64,000 bases of DNA from Apoderus coryli (lineage: Eukaryota > Arthropoda > Insecta > Coleoptera > Attelabidae). The stretch is taken from assembly GCA_911728435.2 (NCBI GenBank), contig OU452210.1:12524001-12588000 (forward strand), given 5' to 3'. The notes beneath the pieces are model-generated. The model did no database searches. It was not told the DNA's origin and was given only the letters and a program-made list of their open reading frames with translations. Positions within the stretch are counted from its first letter, which is position 1; each line of letters begins with the position of its first letter. Positions 25,501 through 40,500 of this stretch are shown piece by piece. Both the position numbers and the translations under genes were made by a program.

Positions 25501-28500
25501 TATTCCTTAATTGATTGTAAATTTAAGAAAAGTTTGCGATTATCGTTTTATTTTCTTTATAGATAACATGATAGGTAAAGGTATTAAAACAATAATTTTA
25601 ATTTCATTCATTATTTTTAATATTGCGTCATTCAGGATCGATATATCGCTAAGAATAAGAACTGGCACTGAGAATTTTTATGTTCACACTTTTTTGGACG
25701 TCAGAATTGTAAAAAACCATTAAACAAGACCGATAAATTTAATTTCGACATGTCCATTGTTGGTATAAGATTAGAAAATGCAAGGATAGAGATTTTCATA
25801 ACCTCAAGGTCGAAGCCTTCCAAAACCATGTTTCTGAGATACAATCTTCAGAGTGGTGAAAATTTTAGCTTCGCACCCGCCTGCGTAGTTTGCGACAAAC
25901 TGTACAAATCAGACTAAAGAGTTACCAATCTAAACTGCGGCAATGAAAACATGGAAATTCACTCACTTAAAATTTCAATTTAAGCATTGCGCTAAAAAAT
26001 AAGAATTGATTAGTGATCAAGCTAATATTGGATTTAAAAAAGCTTGTTAGCTCCAACTTACATAACACTGCTCTCAGAAAACAATTCCTTTGACTGTTAT
26101 TGAATTGATTTTCAAATCATAACGTACTTAAGTATAGAAAGTTGAACGAATCGGGTTTTTCTATCAATGAAGGCTAAGGCTGATATATTTAATCACAGTA
26201 GTAGACCGACGACCGACTTTCTGTGAAAGACATAGGCATAATAAATCGTATTTCTTGTTACAAAATGATGACCTACGGCTAAACGCTACATATAGGGAAT
26301 ACCATAATTAATTGTTTGTCGTGACCTTGAAGTTTTACATAATTACCAATACATCTATATAAATCGAATTTATTGATAATAATTTGTTGGCCTCATCATT
26401 ATTGTTTGATGATTACTATCGAAATTTGGAAATTTGATTTCAACAGCTCTTAAAAAGAATATATCTAATCAAAACACCAAATTTTATCAAAATACGTTCA
26501 GTGTGAAAAATATACACCTGTTATCAATGGAGTTTCAATTTTATTTTCCCGTAACTAATCCTTTTGATGGAAATCAGAATATACATCTGTTCATATGCCA
26601 CAGCCAACATGAGTTAGTTGATGATTTCTCAAACAAAAGCTGCTACAGTTTTACTTGAATTACTTAAAAACATTTATTATTAGATTTCAGAATATTTAAT
26701 AGCTAGAGTATGCGATTATCCTAATAATAATCAAAGTTTATTCAAAATGATAAACGTTGATAGTAACAGAAGCAGTGAAAATGCTTGTACTTGTCAAATT
26801 TGGGTTTAAAGTTACACAGCCGCGACTTGTGTCAATTTCCGGAAAAGATAATTATTATTTTATTCTAATATCTATAATTTGATCTTATTCACTGTTTGTT
26901 AAAATCAGATATTTTTCCAAATTGTACGAAAAATCCAGAGAGAATAAAACTATCTCAAAAAATAAACTGAAAACATTTTATCAAGCAAAGCAACTTATAA
27001 AAACTAGTAGGTTTTTCCCTTCTGGGGAACACCCATTAACACGTTCTTTATTCTGAATACAATGTTATTGTAATAATTTGTTATTATTTAAATTGTGTGT
27101 TATTACATAAACGTTTATTACCTACTGTTGTTTGGAAGCAAGGCAGAGCAATTTCTTAAGTTTCTTGGCATAAAAAGTCAATTTAATTTTGACGGTAAAA
27201 TTGCTTGTCTTTCATTATTATCAACGCAAAAATTGATGTCAGGTTGTTGTTATTTTTTTTATATATTTCTTCAAACAAATTGGGTCAATAATTTAAACTG
27301 GTATATAAGGTTTACTGATATTTAAATTCTAAAAGAAACACAGAAAAAACGAGTTCTAGGTATTGAAAGAAGGGAAAACATGGTTTTATAATAATAATAA
27401 TTATTATTCTTGCAAATATGTGTCATACACAGGTTGGTTATACTTCATGTGAATGTTTATGTTTTTAATTTATGTATTTGATTAATGTTCTGATAAAATA
27501 GCATTCAACCAGTTGCGCTTAAAGAGATATTTTGCAAATAAAGTACTTTCTTTACAAATGTGGGTTTGTTTTGTGTCAAAACATTTGTTCCATAGTCATA
27601 TCATAATAATAAATCCAATTACATGGTATGGCAAATTAAGGATGAGTTGCGAATGATGAGCCAGTCTATCAATGGAATGGTTCTTTCAAATCATGCTCCA
27701 AATGATTAGGAAAGTATTAGTGATCTAAAAATGGGTACCTAAATCTGAAGCTGAAACAGTGTTTTCAATGGTTGTTGTTTATTGCTTAATAATAAAAAAA
27801 TAATAGGGGTGGTTTTATCAATTTTCAGACTTTGGTTAAACATTCTATATAGTTTTGTTTTTCTTTGTTTATTTATTCTTCAATTAATTGTTTGAGCTTC
27901 AATATATTGATAATTATAGTATACTGATGATGGGCATGTGCATGCCCGAAACATGTATATACAATAATCCGAAAGTATTTTAATTAATATATTGAAATTT
28001 AGTGGAGAAGACAGAATTTTATTTCATTCGTTATGTTAAAATTCGATATCACTAAATATAAGTGTAACTATTTTATTTTGGCCATACTGTATTGTTTCAA
28101 GATCGGAAAATTTGATTTATATCTCGAACACAGGTTTAGGTAAGAGCTTCTGAAAAAAGGTGACAAATATTTTTTGATAATGATAAGTTAGTGTAATTTT
28201 ATTAAGGACGATTTTTGCAGCCAAAGAATCTAAAGCCTTTTTTGTCTTGTATCTAATGATTATGTCTTTAGTTGTTAAAAGATCAGCAATATCAACACAA
28301 TAAACAATTTTGTTTATTATATTTGAGTGGCTTGAGCTCTGATTTCAAATTAACGTCCTATATCCTCAAAAATGATGAAATGGAGTTCTTACTTCATGTC
28401 GGGTCAGCTTTTGTGAAGTTTGTTTTTTTGTACTGGATCCCTATATGTCGCCTTTATACCAAATGCTTTCCTATATTTTTGTCCCGAAATAATTTTTGAG

Positions 28501-31500
28501 GCAATCAAAGCATTGTTATTAAATGAGAGGTTTGTCTTATAGAAAAAATATAAAATGATGCTCATAAACCGCTTTAGAGCTTTATACCAAATGCTTTCAG
28601 ATGTTTTTGTCTCAAAATAATTTTGAGCAAATTTTGTATTTAATTATTTTTTCAGTAAATTAATAATTTTTTTCAAGAATTATCTGGAAAAGGAACATGA
28701 CTTAGACGCAACATTGCCGTGAGATGGATTGTATTTTGCCATGTAGGTTAATAACTTTTTGTATTATCTTTTGAGAAATGAAGGCGGCAATTTTATCGTG
28801 GTGTAGGTATAGTAGTTTTGTAGGTCAAGGACGGCATTCTAAACACAACAACAGCAAAATTTAAAGAGAATAATTGAAAATAAATTCATTGAAATTACAT
28901 TAATTGTATGTGAGAATATCGTATCATTCACAGGATGCTGTGATTTTTCATTAATATATTATGTATGTGCCTATATCCGTCTAAAATCATGGGGAAAATT
29001 CATAAACAACAATAATTAAATTAATTATTAGTTAGTAAAAATAACATCGTGAAATCATTATAAATGAATTTAAATTAAATGTTATTTAACACTCTTTGAT
29101 TTCAATTTATATTTAATAATAAAATTTATTCATAATATCATTATATATAGCGAAAGAATTCAATAGCTCCGGAGAAATACAGAACAACTACCCCTAGCCG
29201 TTGATTGAAATATTTAATAAGATTCGGAACGCTGGTATCATTTTCGTGCTTTGCTGAACTGCACTAGCGCATCTGTGAACGGGCAAACTAAGTTCTTATT
29301 CAAGATGCCTGATATTGCGGTACAATAGCAACAGATGGCATAGCGGCGTTCTGCCCCATTCGTTCATTTCGTTAATGAGACGTTGCCGTGAGTAGATTTT
29401 TTTCTTTTATTCTCTAAAGATTCTCTATATTCCTTGACTACTTTTATTAAAAATATCGTTGACTGAAATATTTTCCTTTAAGAAATGAGATAATATAACA
29501 TGTAAGATCCCTAATATATTTAATATACAATTTCATGCTTAATTAAATATTTCAATCAACGCCCTAGCCTATTTCAACTAAATCTTTGACAACGACGGTG
29601 GACGAAAAGTCGTGTAGGACGTGATTGACGTACGGTTCTCTTTATGAATGGGCGGTTCTGTTAGTGCGTCAGGCAGATCAAGTTCTTTCGAGGTATGACT
29701 TTGGTACGCTAACATGCTCATAACGAGGGCGAAATGAATTTGTGCATATCTGTCATAAACGGGCCCCAATTAAATTTATTTAGCAAAATATTCTAAATAA
29801 CATTGATCATTCATTATTTACGAGCACTAATGTTTGTTTTGTTATTATTATTTGTTTTCATTTAACATTATTACGATATGGTGTTTTCATATTTTCAAAT
29901 TCCTGTTGAAGTTTTTTATGGATGTTAGAATTGGTGATATCACTCAATGAATGAAGTTTGTTGAAAGCAGATTAGGGACATCATTTATATGAATGTTAAA
30001 TGGAATGTCTTTAAGATTAACGAGAATCTTTACTACATTTGTCTAAACTGTTCTAAAGAATTTCTTTGTTATTATAGTTTATCGAGCGTTATCTCTACGT
30101 ATGGGTATTATTCTGAGCTACGCACGTACTAAGGCTATAATATACGAGTTATAATATTAAAATAAACACATGAGGAACTAATGGATATTAATAAACATAT
30201 TCATGTTCGGTCAATTGATTCTATTTGATCCACCACTGATTGCAACGCAACGTCATTATACATCTATTATAACTCACAGCATGTAATTCGCTTGTTTTAT
30301 ATATTATTATTATTATTTGTGGAAATAATGGTTTATTGTTACTAGACGTAGCTACGTTTAAATAATATTACATAAATGGTTTCTGATTTACCAATTAGAA
30401 AAAATAAGTGAATACTGCGAATCTGTTATTTCCTTTGAAATGTTAAAAGTATGGTCTCCGGAATTTTACAGAGCTATGTGGGTACACACAGTCCCGTCAG
30501 TATTGTTAAATAAACATCAATGACTTAGGTATACACAGGTTTTTAATTCATTAAAATTTTGTATATTTTGATATAAACTAAGTAAGTAATAATTCTGTGA
30601 TCGTTTTTGTCATTTACCTATTTCGTATATTAATATATTTTTTTGTAGATATAATAAGATTAAATATGTTAAGTGGTTTTTGAGTTACCGACACACACAG
30701 ACTGACAGACAGACATATTTACGTATAATAATAACGAAAACACGCATTTGCGGTAAAATAAAAAAAAATTATGAAACATAATATAGATATGATATGGAGA
30801 GCTAAAAATTGAAAAATATTTTTTTAAATTTTTTATTCTACTTTTGAGCAAGAAATGATATGTAATCATTTTCATCCCACGTCAACTCTATTCAAACTTC
30901 GGACTCTCTAGCAAAATTCCATCTGTTTTAATTTATTGGAAACGGGTCTTTATTTTATATGAAACAAAATATTTTCCCTAAAATAGATTTGTATATGTAA
31001 TTATGATACTTCATAACGTAATAACATAAATAATATGTTCTGACAGAAGGCTTCTTTGAAAAAATTTCTGCCAGCCTTGTGTAGGATAAAAGGGGACACA
31101 AAAAGTGGCCAATAATTATTGAGAAAAAGTGTGTTGAAATGACAGCGATTTACTAATTTAGATAATTCAAAAAAATGGATGGGAGAATTATAAAAACAAA
31201 ACTAAATATATAGAGTGAGAAATAACAAAACACCCACAAAAAATGAATGGTATACATAACAATTAATTATTGTTTGATATTTATGACCGAAAATAGATCA
31301 TGCTAGCCACGAAATGAGTTATTTTATAAAATTCTTCTATTTGATGTATAAATAATTGTAGTTTTTTACTGTTAACGAATGGATTTTATAAATGCCTGGG
31401 GAAATGCACGAAAATCACAAAAACTATTTAACTCTAAAATAATTTTCTCGCCGGATTTATGCCAAAGCATTGTTGAGAAAAATGAGCATTCTACAAACAA

Positions 31501-34500
31501 CCCTTAATAAATTTGTATAAATAAATTTGCTGTCTAACATGTTTACAAGAAAATAATCTGGAAAATGACAACGCAAAGATATAAAAAGAAACAATATTCT
31601 TATATTTACTAAACAACTACTAAAATGGTCATGGTCACTTAGGTACACCAAATCACCATAAAATGAAACAAACCACAACTAAAAACATGAAAATAATAAT
31701 TGAGGCTAAACACTACATCCAACAGTAATAACACATCGATATGAGTACATAATACACTTGTAGGTACTTGTAAAGTAGAAAAACAAACGTTTAAAAATGT
31801 TCACAAATTTATTACCATATTCATATCATATCTGTTTCACCACACAGGGGCTTCTTCAGATGTCGAGTAATTACTACATTACTTTTACAATTTTTTTTTT
31901 ACCTTTTAACTGATGGAAAATTCCCAATACAAATTTTAAAGATGAGAAGAATTAGTTTCTAACTGGTCATTTAAAATTATATTAGAATTTCGCATTTCGT
32001 AAATTCGTGAAAAATTTTTTACAAACGTTCATACTTTGTCTATTTGATGAATAATGGGATCAAGAGTCAAACGTTATTTTTCCAGGATCATTTTCTGCCA
32101 TTTACCCAAATGACTCAAAAAACCAACAATAATAGGTCTCATAAACTACAAGGTCCTAACCAAAGAATATTGAAATACACATTTGTTATTATGAATTTTA
32201 AAATATGTTAAACTAGATTAGCACGAGTGTTTATGATATAGACTACTTGAATAAGTACTTTAAATTTCTATTTATTTATTAGATAAAATTGCCATTACGC
32301 ACTGAAATTGTTTTAATATTTTAATTTAAAAAACTTAGATATTAATTATTTAAAAATATAGACGTCTGCATTAACGAAGATGTCTACATTATAATTTTTT
32401 TCAAAATCCGTTACTACACATGATAAATCTTGATTTCTCTTGATAAAATAACGGAACAACAAAACAGATGCACAATCGGTTATCAGATTTAGTTTATTGT
32501 ACTCAATTTTTTTACTGATAATCTAGCCGCATTAGTTTTAATATGGATTAAAAATGTGCTAATTTATACACTGAAATCATAGTATATCGCAATACTCCTT
32601 AGATTATAGACAAAATGAATCCATTCATATTTTTATTTATTTGCTTTCTTTGTAGATACAATTTTTTTTTCTGAGAGTATTTTTTTTTTAATTAAACGCT
32701 AAGCTAAGTTATACAGTTGTAGCTATAGTTGTTTAGGAGATTGTTCTTAAACTTAAATATTGCTTTATTTTGGACAGATCTTATTATTTTGTTGTCTTGT
32801 CTTCATTTTTAAGCTTTCTTTTGGAAAATTAGTAAATAATAAATATTATTTACAATTTAATAATAATTTGGGGCAAATTGTTCAAAAATATATATATTTT
32901 GCCTATATTTTCCAAAATATCATATACAAAAATTCAAGAATAGATGTGTGGGTTGATATTAATATAAATATTGCTACAAATTATTACAATCGTAAATATT
33001 TAAATTTTAATAAATAAAATAAGTGATCAATTTCTCCCTGTTCTTCTACTGCTTTAAAAGTTGCAGCGTTTTATATACTTTGGGTTGAAATTGTTCACAA
33101 AAAGGGAGATTGGTCAGTATGTTTTATGGACCGCTACTAGTTCTTTTCAACAAAAAAAAAAACTCCTAAAAAGAAGTCATTTATTAAAAAAAACCACATC
33201 TGAAAATGTTAAGAAAATAAAAAAGTTCTATTCAAACACAACACATTTTTGTTTAGTAAGTATCTTAGATTTTTATTAATTTTTGATTTTTGAAAGAATA
33301 GGTTATAGATGCACCTCTATCTGTTAATGCAGGATTTGGCAATATGGCTAGATGCCGTAAATTCGTAATTTTTTTTAACCACCATTTTTTTTTTCATTAT
33401 ATTATAAGAACTCTTGTCTTTTTTTCTGGACCCACCAAAAAGTTTTACTAGTACCAACATTCCTGTGGCAAGTTCAGTCTTCTCTGGGTCCACGTACTCT
33501 GCTCGCCCATTATCATTTTAATTTTCTGGGGGGTCGTCGTCGGAGTTGTCATTGGTTAACGGGCCATTTATATCGGATTCATGAGCTGCTGAGACTCACT
33601 TTTACTGAGAAAACACTATATTTATCTTAACTATACTGTGATTTTATTGAAAAATACGCGGCCGTTACAGATTACACGCGCACATGATATTCGCTCATGT
33701 TGCTGCGAACGTTATTGATTGGCAGTTCGGTTGCGGAACATAGGATCCGGTCCCCAATTCAAATTTAAAATACTATTGAGCAGAACAATTTCACAATTTT
33801 TATATGCAGAAAAAATTGCCGAATATTATAAAAAAAAGTGCTTCTAGTTGTAGAAAATGCTTACAGGTTTCTCGAGAAATAATTAGATATGTGGTTGTGG
33901 CAAAGAGAATGCTCGTTTTGCTTAGGCTTAACGATTTGATCTATTTAAGCGAGAAATCTAAAAACAGCAAGAATTGAAGCAAAATGTACACAATCAAATT
34001 GAATACGACATATATAGGTTAGGTAAATGTTTTTATTTTTTTGAGAGGTTAATAAATATCTCGAGGACTTATTACAATTTGAAAAATAATTCAATAGTAT
34101 ATTCGTCTAATATCTGAGTATGTATAGGTATGTAAAATACTAGTACTTTGTAATTATTGCATATGTTAATAACGAATATTAGTGTTTTAAGAGTTAGGTG
34201 ATTTAATTCATTGCATAACATGATATTATGACGAAGTGTAATATATTATAATAGAATTTTTAACTCCAATTTTAAATCTGTAACGTTGTAGATTTTGCAT
34301 GTTTAAATTATTGGGTTTGCCATAGCCTGAATTTATAACTAGGTGCGGATTAAATCAATGACATGACGGTTCAAACTGTATATTTAGTATACGTTTAGAA
34401 TAATATCTATTAAATTTTATTTCGATAAAATGTACAGAAATTACACACATACATAAAATACCTTGGATTTTTTCTTTGTTTTACAACCGTATAGATTCCT

Positions 34501-37500
34501 ATTATTTGTTGCGAAAAACAATTATTTATAAATACAGATCAATAAGGGAAATATGTCTTTACATTGAATACATTTTTTTCCAGATTCCGTTAAGAAATAT
34601 CTATTTCAGCAAATTATTACATTTATAATTTGATCATGGAAGTTAAGTATGATATATTTTGTAATATTGTATATTTTTCCATTATTTCTACGTAAAACAG
34701 TTGAATAAAATGATAAATATGATAAAATATTTGTTTGGCTTATGGAGAAAGCAAATGTTTTCCATATTTATCTCCAATTGATTTTCTGAAACTTTATATA
34801 GTTTTATATAAATTCCATCCAATTTTCCTAAGTAGCTATACATATTATTATTTTGAATCGTAGAAGCAAACAATTCGAAGAGTTTTGTTGCTCAAATTGC
34901 TTTCTTTTATTGTAACTATATCGCAGACATCCCCATTTATTGAGATTAAAAAATTAAGATAATTAATTATTTCTAAGAGTTGGATTATAGTAGCGAGATG
35001 GAACCTGTTAACTAAATTGTATCTAGATCTTCTAAATGAATCGCCAAATTATTTATTTGCAAACATTGGCACACGAAAGCGATTAATCGAATGTGAGGTT
35101 ATTTTTTAGGTAAGAAAATAAAAATGCAATATTATTTTTCTTCACTTCTAGGATCTATCAATTATTTTGTTTATACCTTCATAAAAAATGTTAAACTTCC
35201 CTCGGGGCTAGGTCTGGACTATACCTATAGGGTGGGTGATTTATGAAGATATATTATATTTAAAAGTTATTCATTCTATGGCTATCAATAAGTCATATTT
35301 TTAATACCAAAGTAGTACCAAATTTTGGTTATTTTTAAATTTAATTTTTTAACCTTTCTAACGAAATCTAAATAATGAGACCAAAATAAAACCTATTGAT
35401 ATAATTATTATCATTTTTGTTTGTCAAATTGATCTTTAACATGGCATTAGTTGGAACAGGCAAATTATTAGTACCTCTTTTTATTTATTTATGGGGAGTG
35501 AAAAATGTAAAATATATTTGGACAATCCCGGGACCCCTAAGAAATAAGTTCACGTAATAAAATGTTATTTTGTTTAACAATTTGAATTACCTATTGCGTA
35601 TATCGTTTCTCAATTTCACACATTCAGAAATCTACATTAGAATCCTGATTTTAACATATATATGTAAAGTCATTCTTGTCTAGCAACACTTTTTACATCA
35701 CAAACTTGTTTGTGTAAAAATTTATCATGTTAGATGTAATTGTAATAATTAAAATAACCATCATTAACCTGTCACTTATAATATTATTATGCTACAACAT
35801 TAAAATTGACTGAATTAACAGTGACCCAATATATTTTAACGCCATGGCACCTAAAAATTATCACAAGGATGTTATCTGAAATATAAAAAACTGTATTGCT
35901 TTTTAATAAAATCAGAAAGTCACTAATGAATTTATTCATTCATTCTTACTACTGGATGTAAATAAATTACCGGACACGTTTGAGAATGTATTGTTCTTAA
36001 CAACGGCATTGGCCAATCCATAGTTTACGAGAAAAATATAACAAAAACTTGACATTTGCAAACAATTAATGGGTAATTTACCATCTGAACACATTGCTCC
36101 TCCAAAAGGTTTTTTAAGAGTGGGAATTGATTTTGTAATATAATCTAGATTATATAACTCAAAAATTACTAAGTGGTAACTAAATCCACACATTTTAAGT
36201 GGCTTTCAAATTTGTCAACCGAAGCATTTTTTCTCTAGACGAGGTTGGGGTGGGCTTTGGGAGGCTGATATAATATCTACCAAAACTCATTAAGGAAAAT
36301 TGTTGGACACTCTGAAAAACTTCTTACAGTTTTAACATATATAGAATATTTAAGATGATTACAAGAAAAGTAAAAAATTAAATTGAATAATTTTGAAATA
36401 AAGAATAAAAACTTTTTGATTTTGGTATAATTAAAGGATCTTATAAATCTTACAAGACGTGGATAATTTGAGTTTTCTGTAAGTTCCAGAAAAAATTGAG
36501 ATTGAGGAGTTCAAATGCTACGCAAAATTTCGACAAAAAATCTCTGAAACAGACGATCAGTTCTAAACACTAATGCGCGTATCTCGATATCTATAGTAAC
36601 AATTCGAACAATTTGTTTTATCATATTGTCCTCTAGATATTTTAGATAAATTATATAAGTATATATTATAGATTAGCATGAATATGTGAAAGGTAAATAA
36701 AGAAGCGTGTTACCTTAAAATTACTTAATATAATTTCAAAGTTAATGTGACTATCAAATGTTTCCTCATTAATTTATTTGTATGTACGTAGACTCCAACG
36801 AGCTTCAAGGTCTTAAAAAATGATTTTCACACGATTTAAAAAAAGATAGCATTATAGATTTTTTTTTCTGCACATAGGATCTTCCAATTATTTTTGAATT
36901 AGTAATTGTGACATTGGCGTACTGTGGTGAAGGGATATGTGAAATTATATAAACGTTGCACATGAAATGCGATCTCAAATAGGTACATGTTTGTTTTTGA
37001 ATATATGAAAATTGTACTTCGTTCATATACAAAATTAAAAATAAACTAATTATTGCCATCATGTAATATACCCTGTGTCCAAGATTGTAAATTGTTTTAT
37101 GCAATATATTTACTTAAACGTTTAAAATATATATTTAATATAATGAATTTTCTTGCTCCACCAGAGATTTATCCATCAAATCTTAATATAATTTCATATA
37201 CTGCTACATCTAGACATATTTGAATCATACAACTGATTATCCTCATTGTTTCAAAATATCAAATTTTAAAGACTGTAATAAATATTTTACAACACTTATA
37301 AAATTAACGTTGTTTGCTAACATGAATTTATGCCGCCTAGCTTTATAATTTTTGATGTTCGTACATTTTTTCTACACGATAACCGACAATTAATTTGAAT
37401 TAAACCGTATATAACTGACGAGTGACGACAAACTTAATTTATATGGATATAGAATTTTCCATCGTAGAAAAACACTGTGTTCTTTATAACTATGGAGTAT

Positions 37501-40500
37501 CTGGACCCCTGTTTGTATTGTTATTAAGAGCAAAATCGATTTGTTGAATTCAATTTTGGCATTCGCATTCAAATATTGATGGTCTTCTTTATATTTTCTC
37601 TCCAATTCCTTAATTTAGTGGTAAAAGTGCTTCTACAATTTGTTCAAACGCATGCAAAAGTGTATAGATCTTCATGGGGAATATTTTGAAAAACAATAAA
37701 GTGATTTTCGATTATTAATATTTGTTTTTGTTCGCTAATCTCTAATGAAACACAACAATTTATCAAGATGAACGCAGTAAAATCAGTGAGTCGCCTTACT
37801 CCATTGTAGCTGCGCTAACATCTTTGCAGTACACTCTGCTATCGTTTACACCAGTTTTAGCTGCTTTGCTCCCTGGTTCAGCGTAGTGGTTTCATCGTGA
37901 CGACTGGAGGTAGGGTCAGGGAATATTGGATTGCATATCATAAAAATAACTACTTTTACTTCTTGAAGTTACACAGACATATAGTGGACCTTAATATCTT
38001 TTCACACTACATGTTTCAAATATTTGATGAGATTAAAACATTTATCTAATCTGAGAAATATATTAAGATTAAGTAGGACATGTTATAAAGAAATCATAGA
38101 TTCAAAATCAATTTTTCTTATGTGACGTGGATTAACCATTAAATATTTGATTAGAGATTTGCAGTACATATTTTAAATATCTATAGTTAGTTGAATTTAG
38201 TTTTTCAATGTTCATAACGTTCATTTGTATTTCATGTCACCAATTAAGTAATATTGAATTGCATTTAGTGTGTTATAGGAGGATATGTTTAAATTATTAT
38301 TTAATTTTTTTTATCTACGTACAAATATCTTAGATTACGAATGAAATCGTTTAAAGATTTGATCTAACTATAGCAAATCCTTTTTTGTTATGATATATGA
38401 TTGTGTCACCAGCAAATCTCTGCGATTTACTGAGGAGAAATTAAGTGGATTTAAAACACTTGGCTTGCAAATATTTGTTTATTTATTACATTTATCAGTA
38501 TCACCTAATTTAACTTTTTAGCAGACATAAAAATGTACAGTAGCATCTCATTTTCCCGACAGGTCTGTATTAAGACGCCTTGGATCTACAGAAAAATACA
38601 TGCTTATCTGCAGGTATACTGACCTATTTCGACAAAATATTACGAAAGCATTGTTATTTTCATCAGTTTATATAATCTTCACTTTAACTACAAAGCGTAA
38701 ATAAAATATGTACTACTTACTTGCAAAATCTTATCAAGTTTTAAATATAACATACATTATTATTTATTAGTTTCACATCTTTCATATCTTGAATATCAAC
38801 AAACACTGTTTTCTTTTGATTTCAATTATTGTTTATTTTCTCTCACATTTTACTGATATTTTTTCTGACATCTTGAAACAATTAAATCAAATGAGATGTG
38901 TTGTTCCACGAAATCAACTTCAATTGACACGGTGTTTGTTGAATCAACTACTCTTTTGGGAATGGAGCTCATCGAGCTGGCATAGATTCTATAGAAGCTA
39001 ACTAATCTAATTTTTTATGCCTCAGGTCAAAAAGAAAGTTTATAATGATCTCGGTATTTAGTGATTTCAGATATTCTTATTTCTACTCACAGCCAATTCG
39101 AATCAAACTTGTTTAATATTCTTCTATTAAAGTTTGAATTTGTAAATCCCGTATGAAATCAATAGAATAATTATTATTGCCCTCCCAAAGCGATAAATAT
39201 CATTTGTCATTAATTATATTGGTATTATTATACAATATTTTTCCTGATTTGCATATTAATGTTCAATATTCTAAAAGCACATTCATAATGTACTTACCTA
39301 CTATTTAGTAATTCGTTGCAGGAATAATTGTTTTTTTATTTTACAATTATTACTAGTTTGGCTGTAGTCGATTGTAAATGAGATAAGATTTTTCAATTGA
39401 AATTTTGTCTTTAAAATCTTGACCTGTATTTGAAGAAATTCTTTAAAAAATTAAATTCATAACATTATTTGTTTTGAATATCAATGAGGAACCAAAAGAA
39501 TAATTAGTTTGATTCAAATCTATTCATACTATATGAATAACACCCTTAATAACAGTACTAACTATTCAATAAATTTTTATTAAAAATTTTAAATTTATAA
39601 TAATTATTATAATAATTTACATATGTAAATAGTTTTAAAAATATTATTAAATTTAAAATTTTTAATAAAAATTTAATCTTTGTCTGCCTCTAAAGTTTCC
39701 GCTTTCGAAACTGGACCACCCTGTATATACAAAATAAACCTAATTGCTAGAGCTCATAGTAGTTCTCCTGCTGAGTGAACCCAACCCATCACAGAGAAAG
39801 CAAAAGGCTCAAATCGGTGCGACTAGTTAGTTGATATTTTGAACCTCAAAAAATATATATTTTTTTAAAACTACCTAATAATGATAATGTACCCCTCGAA
39901 ATTTTATTGATTTATTATTTTTGTATTTGAGCTTGCTTTGGGCTAATTATAATAAAGGGGACACTTTTGTTTCATTATTAAAATTCTGAGATATACTCTT
40001 CAGGGCTCTGCAATTATATCTACAAAAAATAAAAAAAAAATTATTTTTGATTGAAATATTTAGGTTATTGGATGAATGTTTTTTGCGAATTTTCGGGGAC
40101 ATACATAATAATAAATGTAAATACATTTCTGTGCCATGTCATTCATATGTTAAAGTGTTTTATGTCGTTTTTTGGTATTCTTTTTTGTAATATAAATGTT
40201 TTTATATTTTTATATATTTTTTATAATATCAGATGCCTAAAAATAATGTAAATATACATCGAAACGTTGGAAGTGAAATAAAATATTTTCTGGAATTATT
40301 ACTTAGCCTAAATCCAAGCCTAAATAAGATCAAATAATTACTGGCGGCTACTAGTTACACAAAAATAATTTTTAAAATTTTATTTGCGACACCGAATATT
40401 TTTAAAACCCACCAAAAATAAAAAATATAATTAAGTTAATTAGGTACAAAAATTAAATTTATTCCCTTACAAAACGACGCCTTGTCATTCATATAATAAA

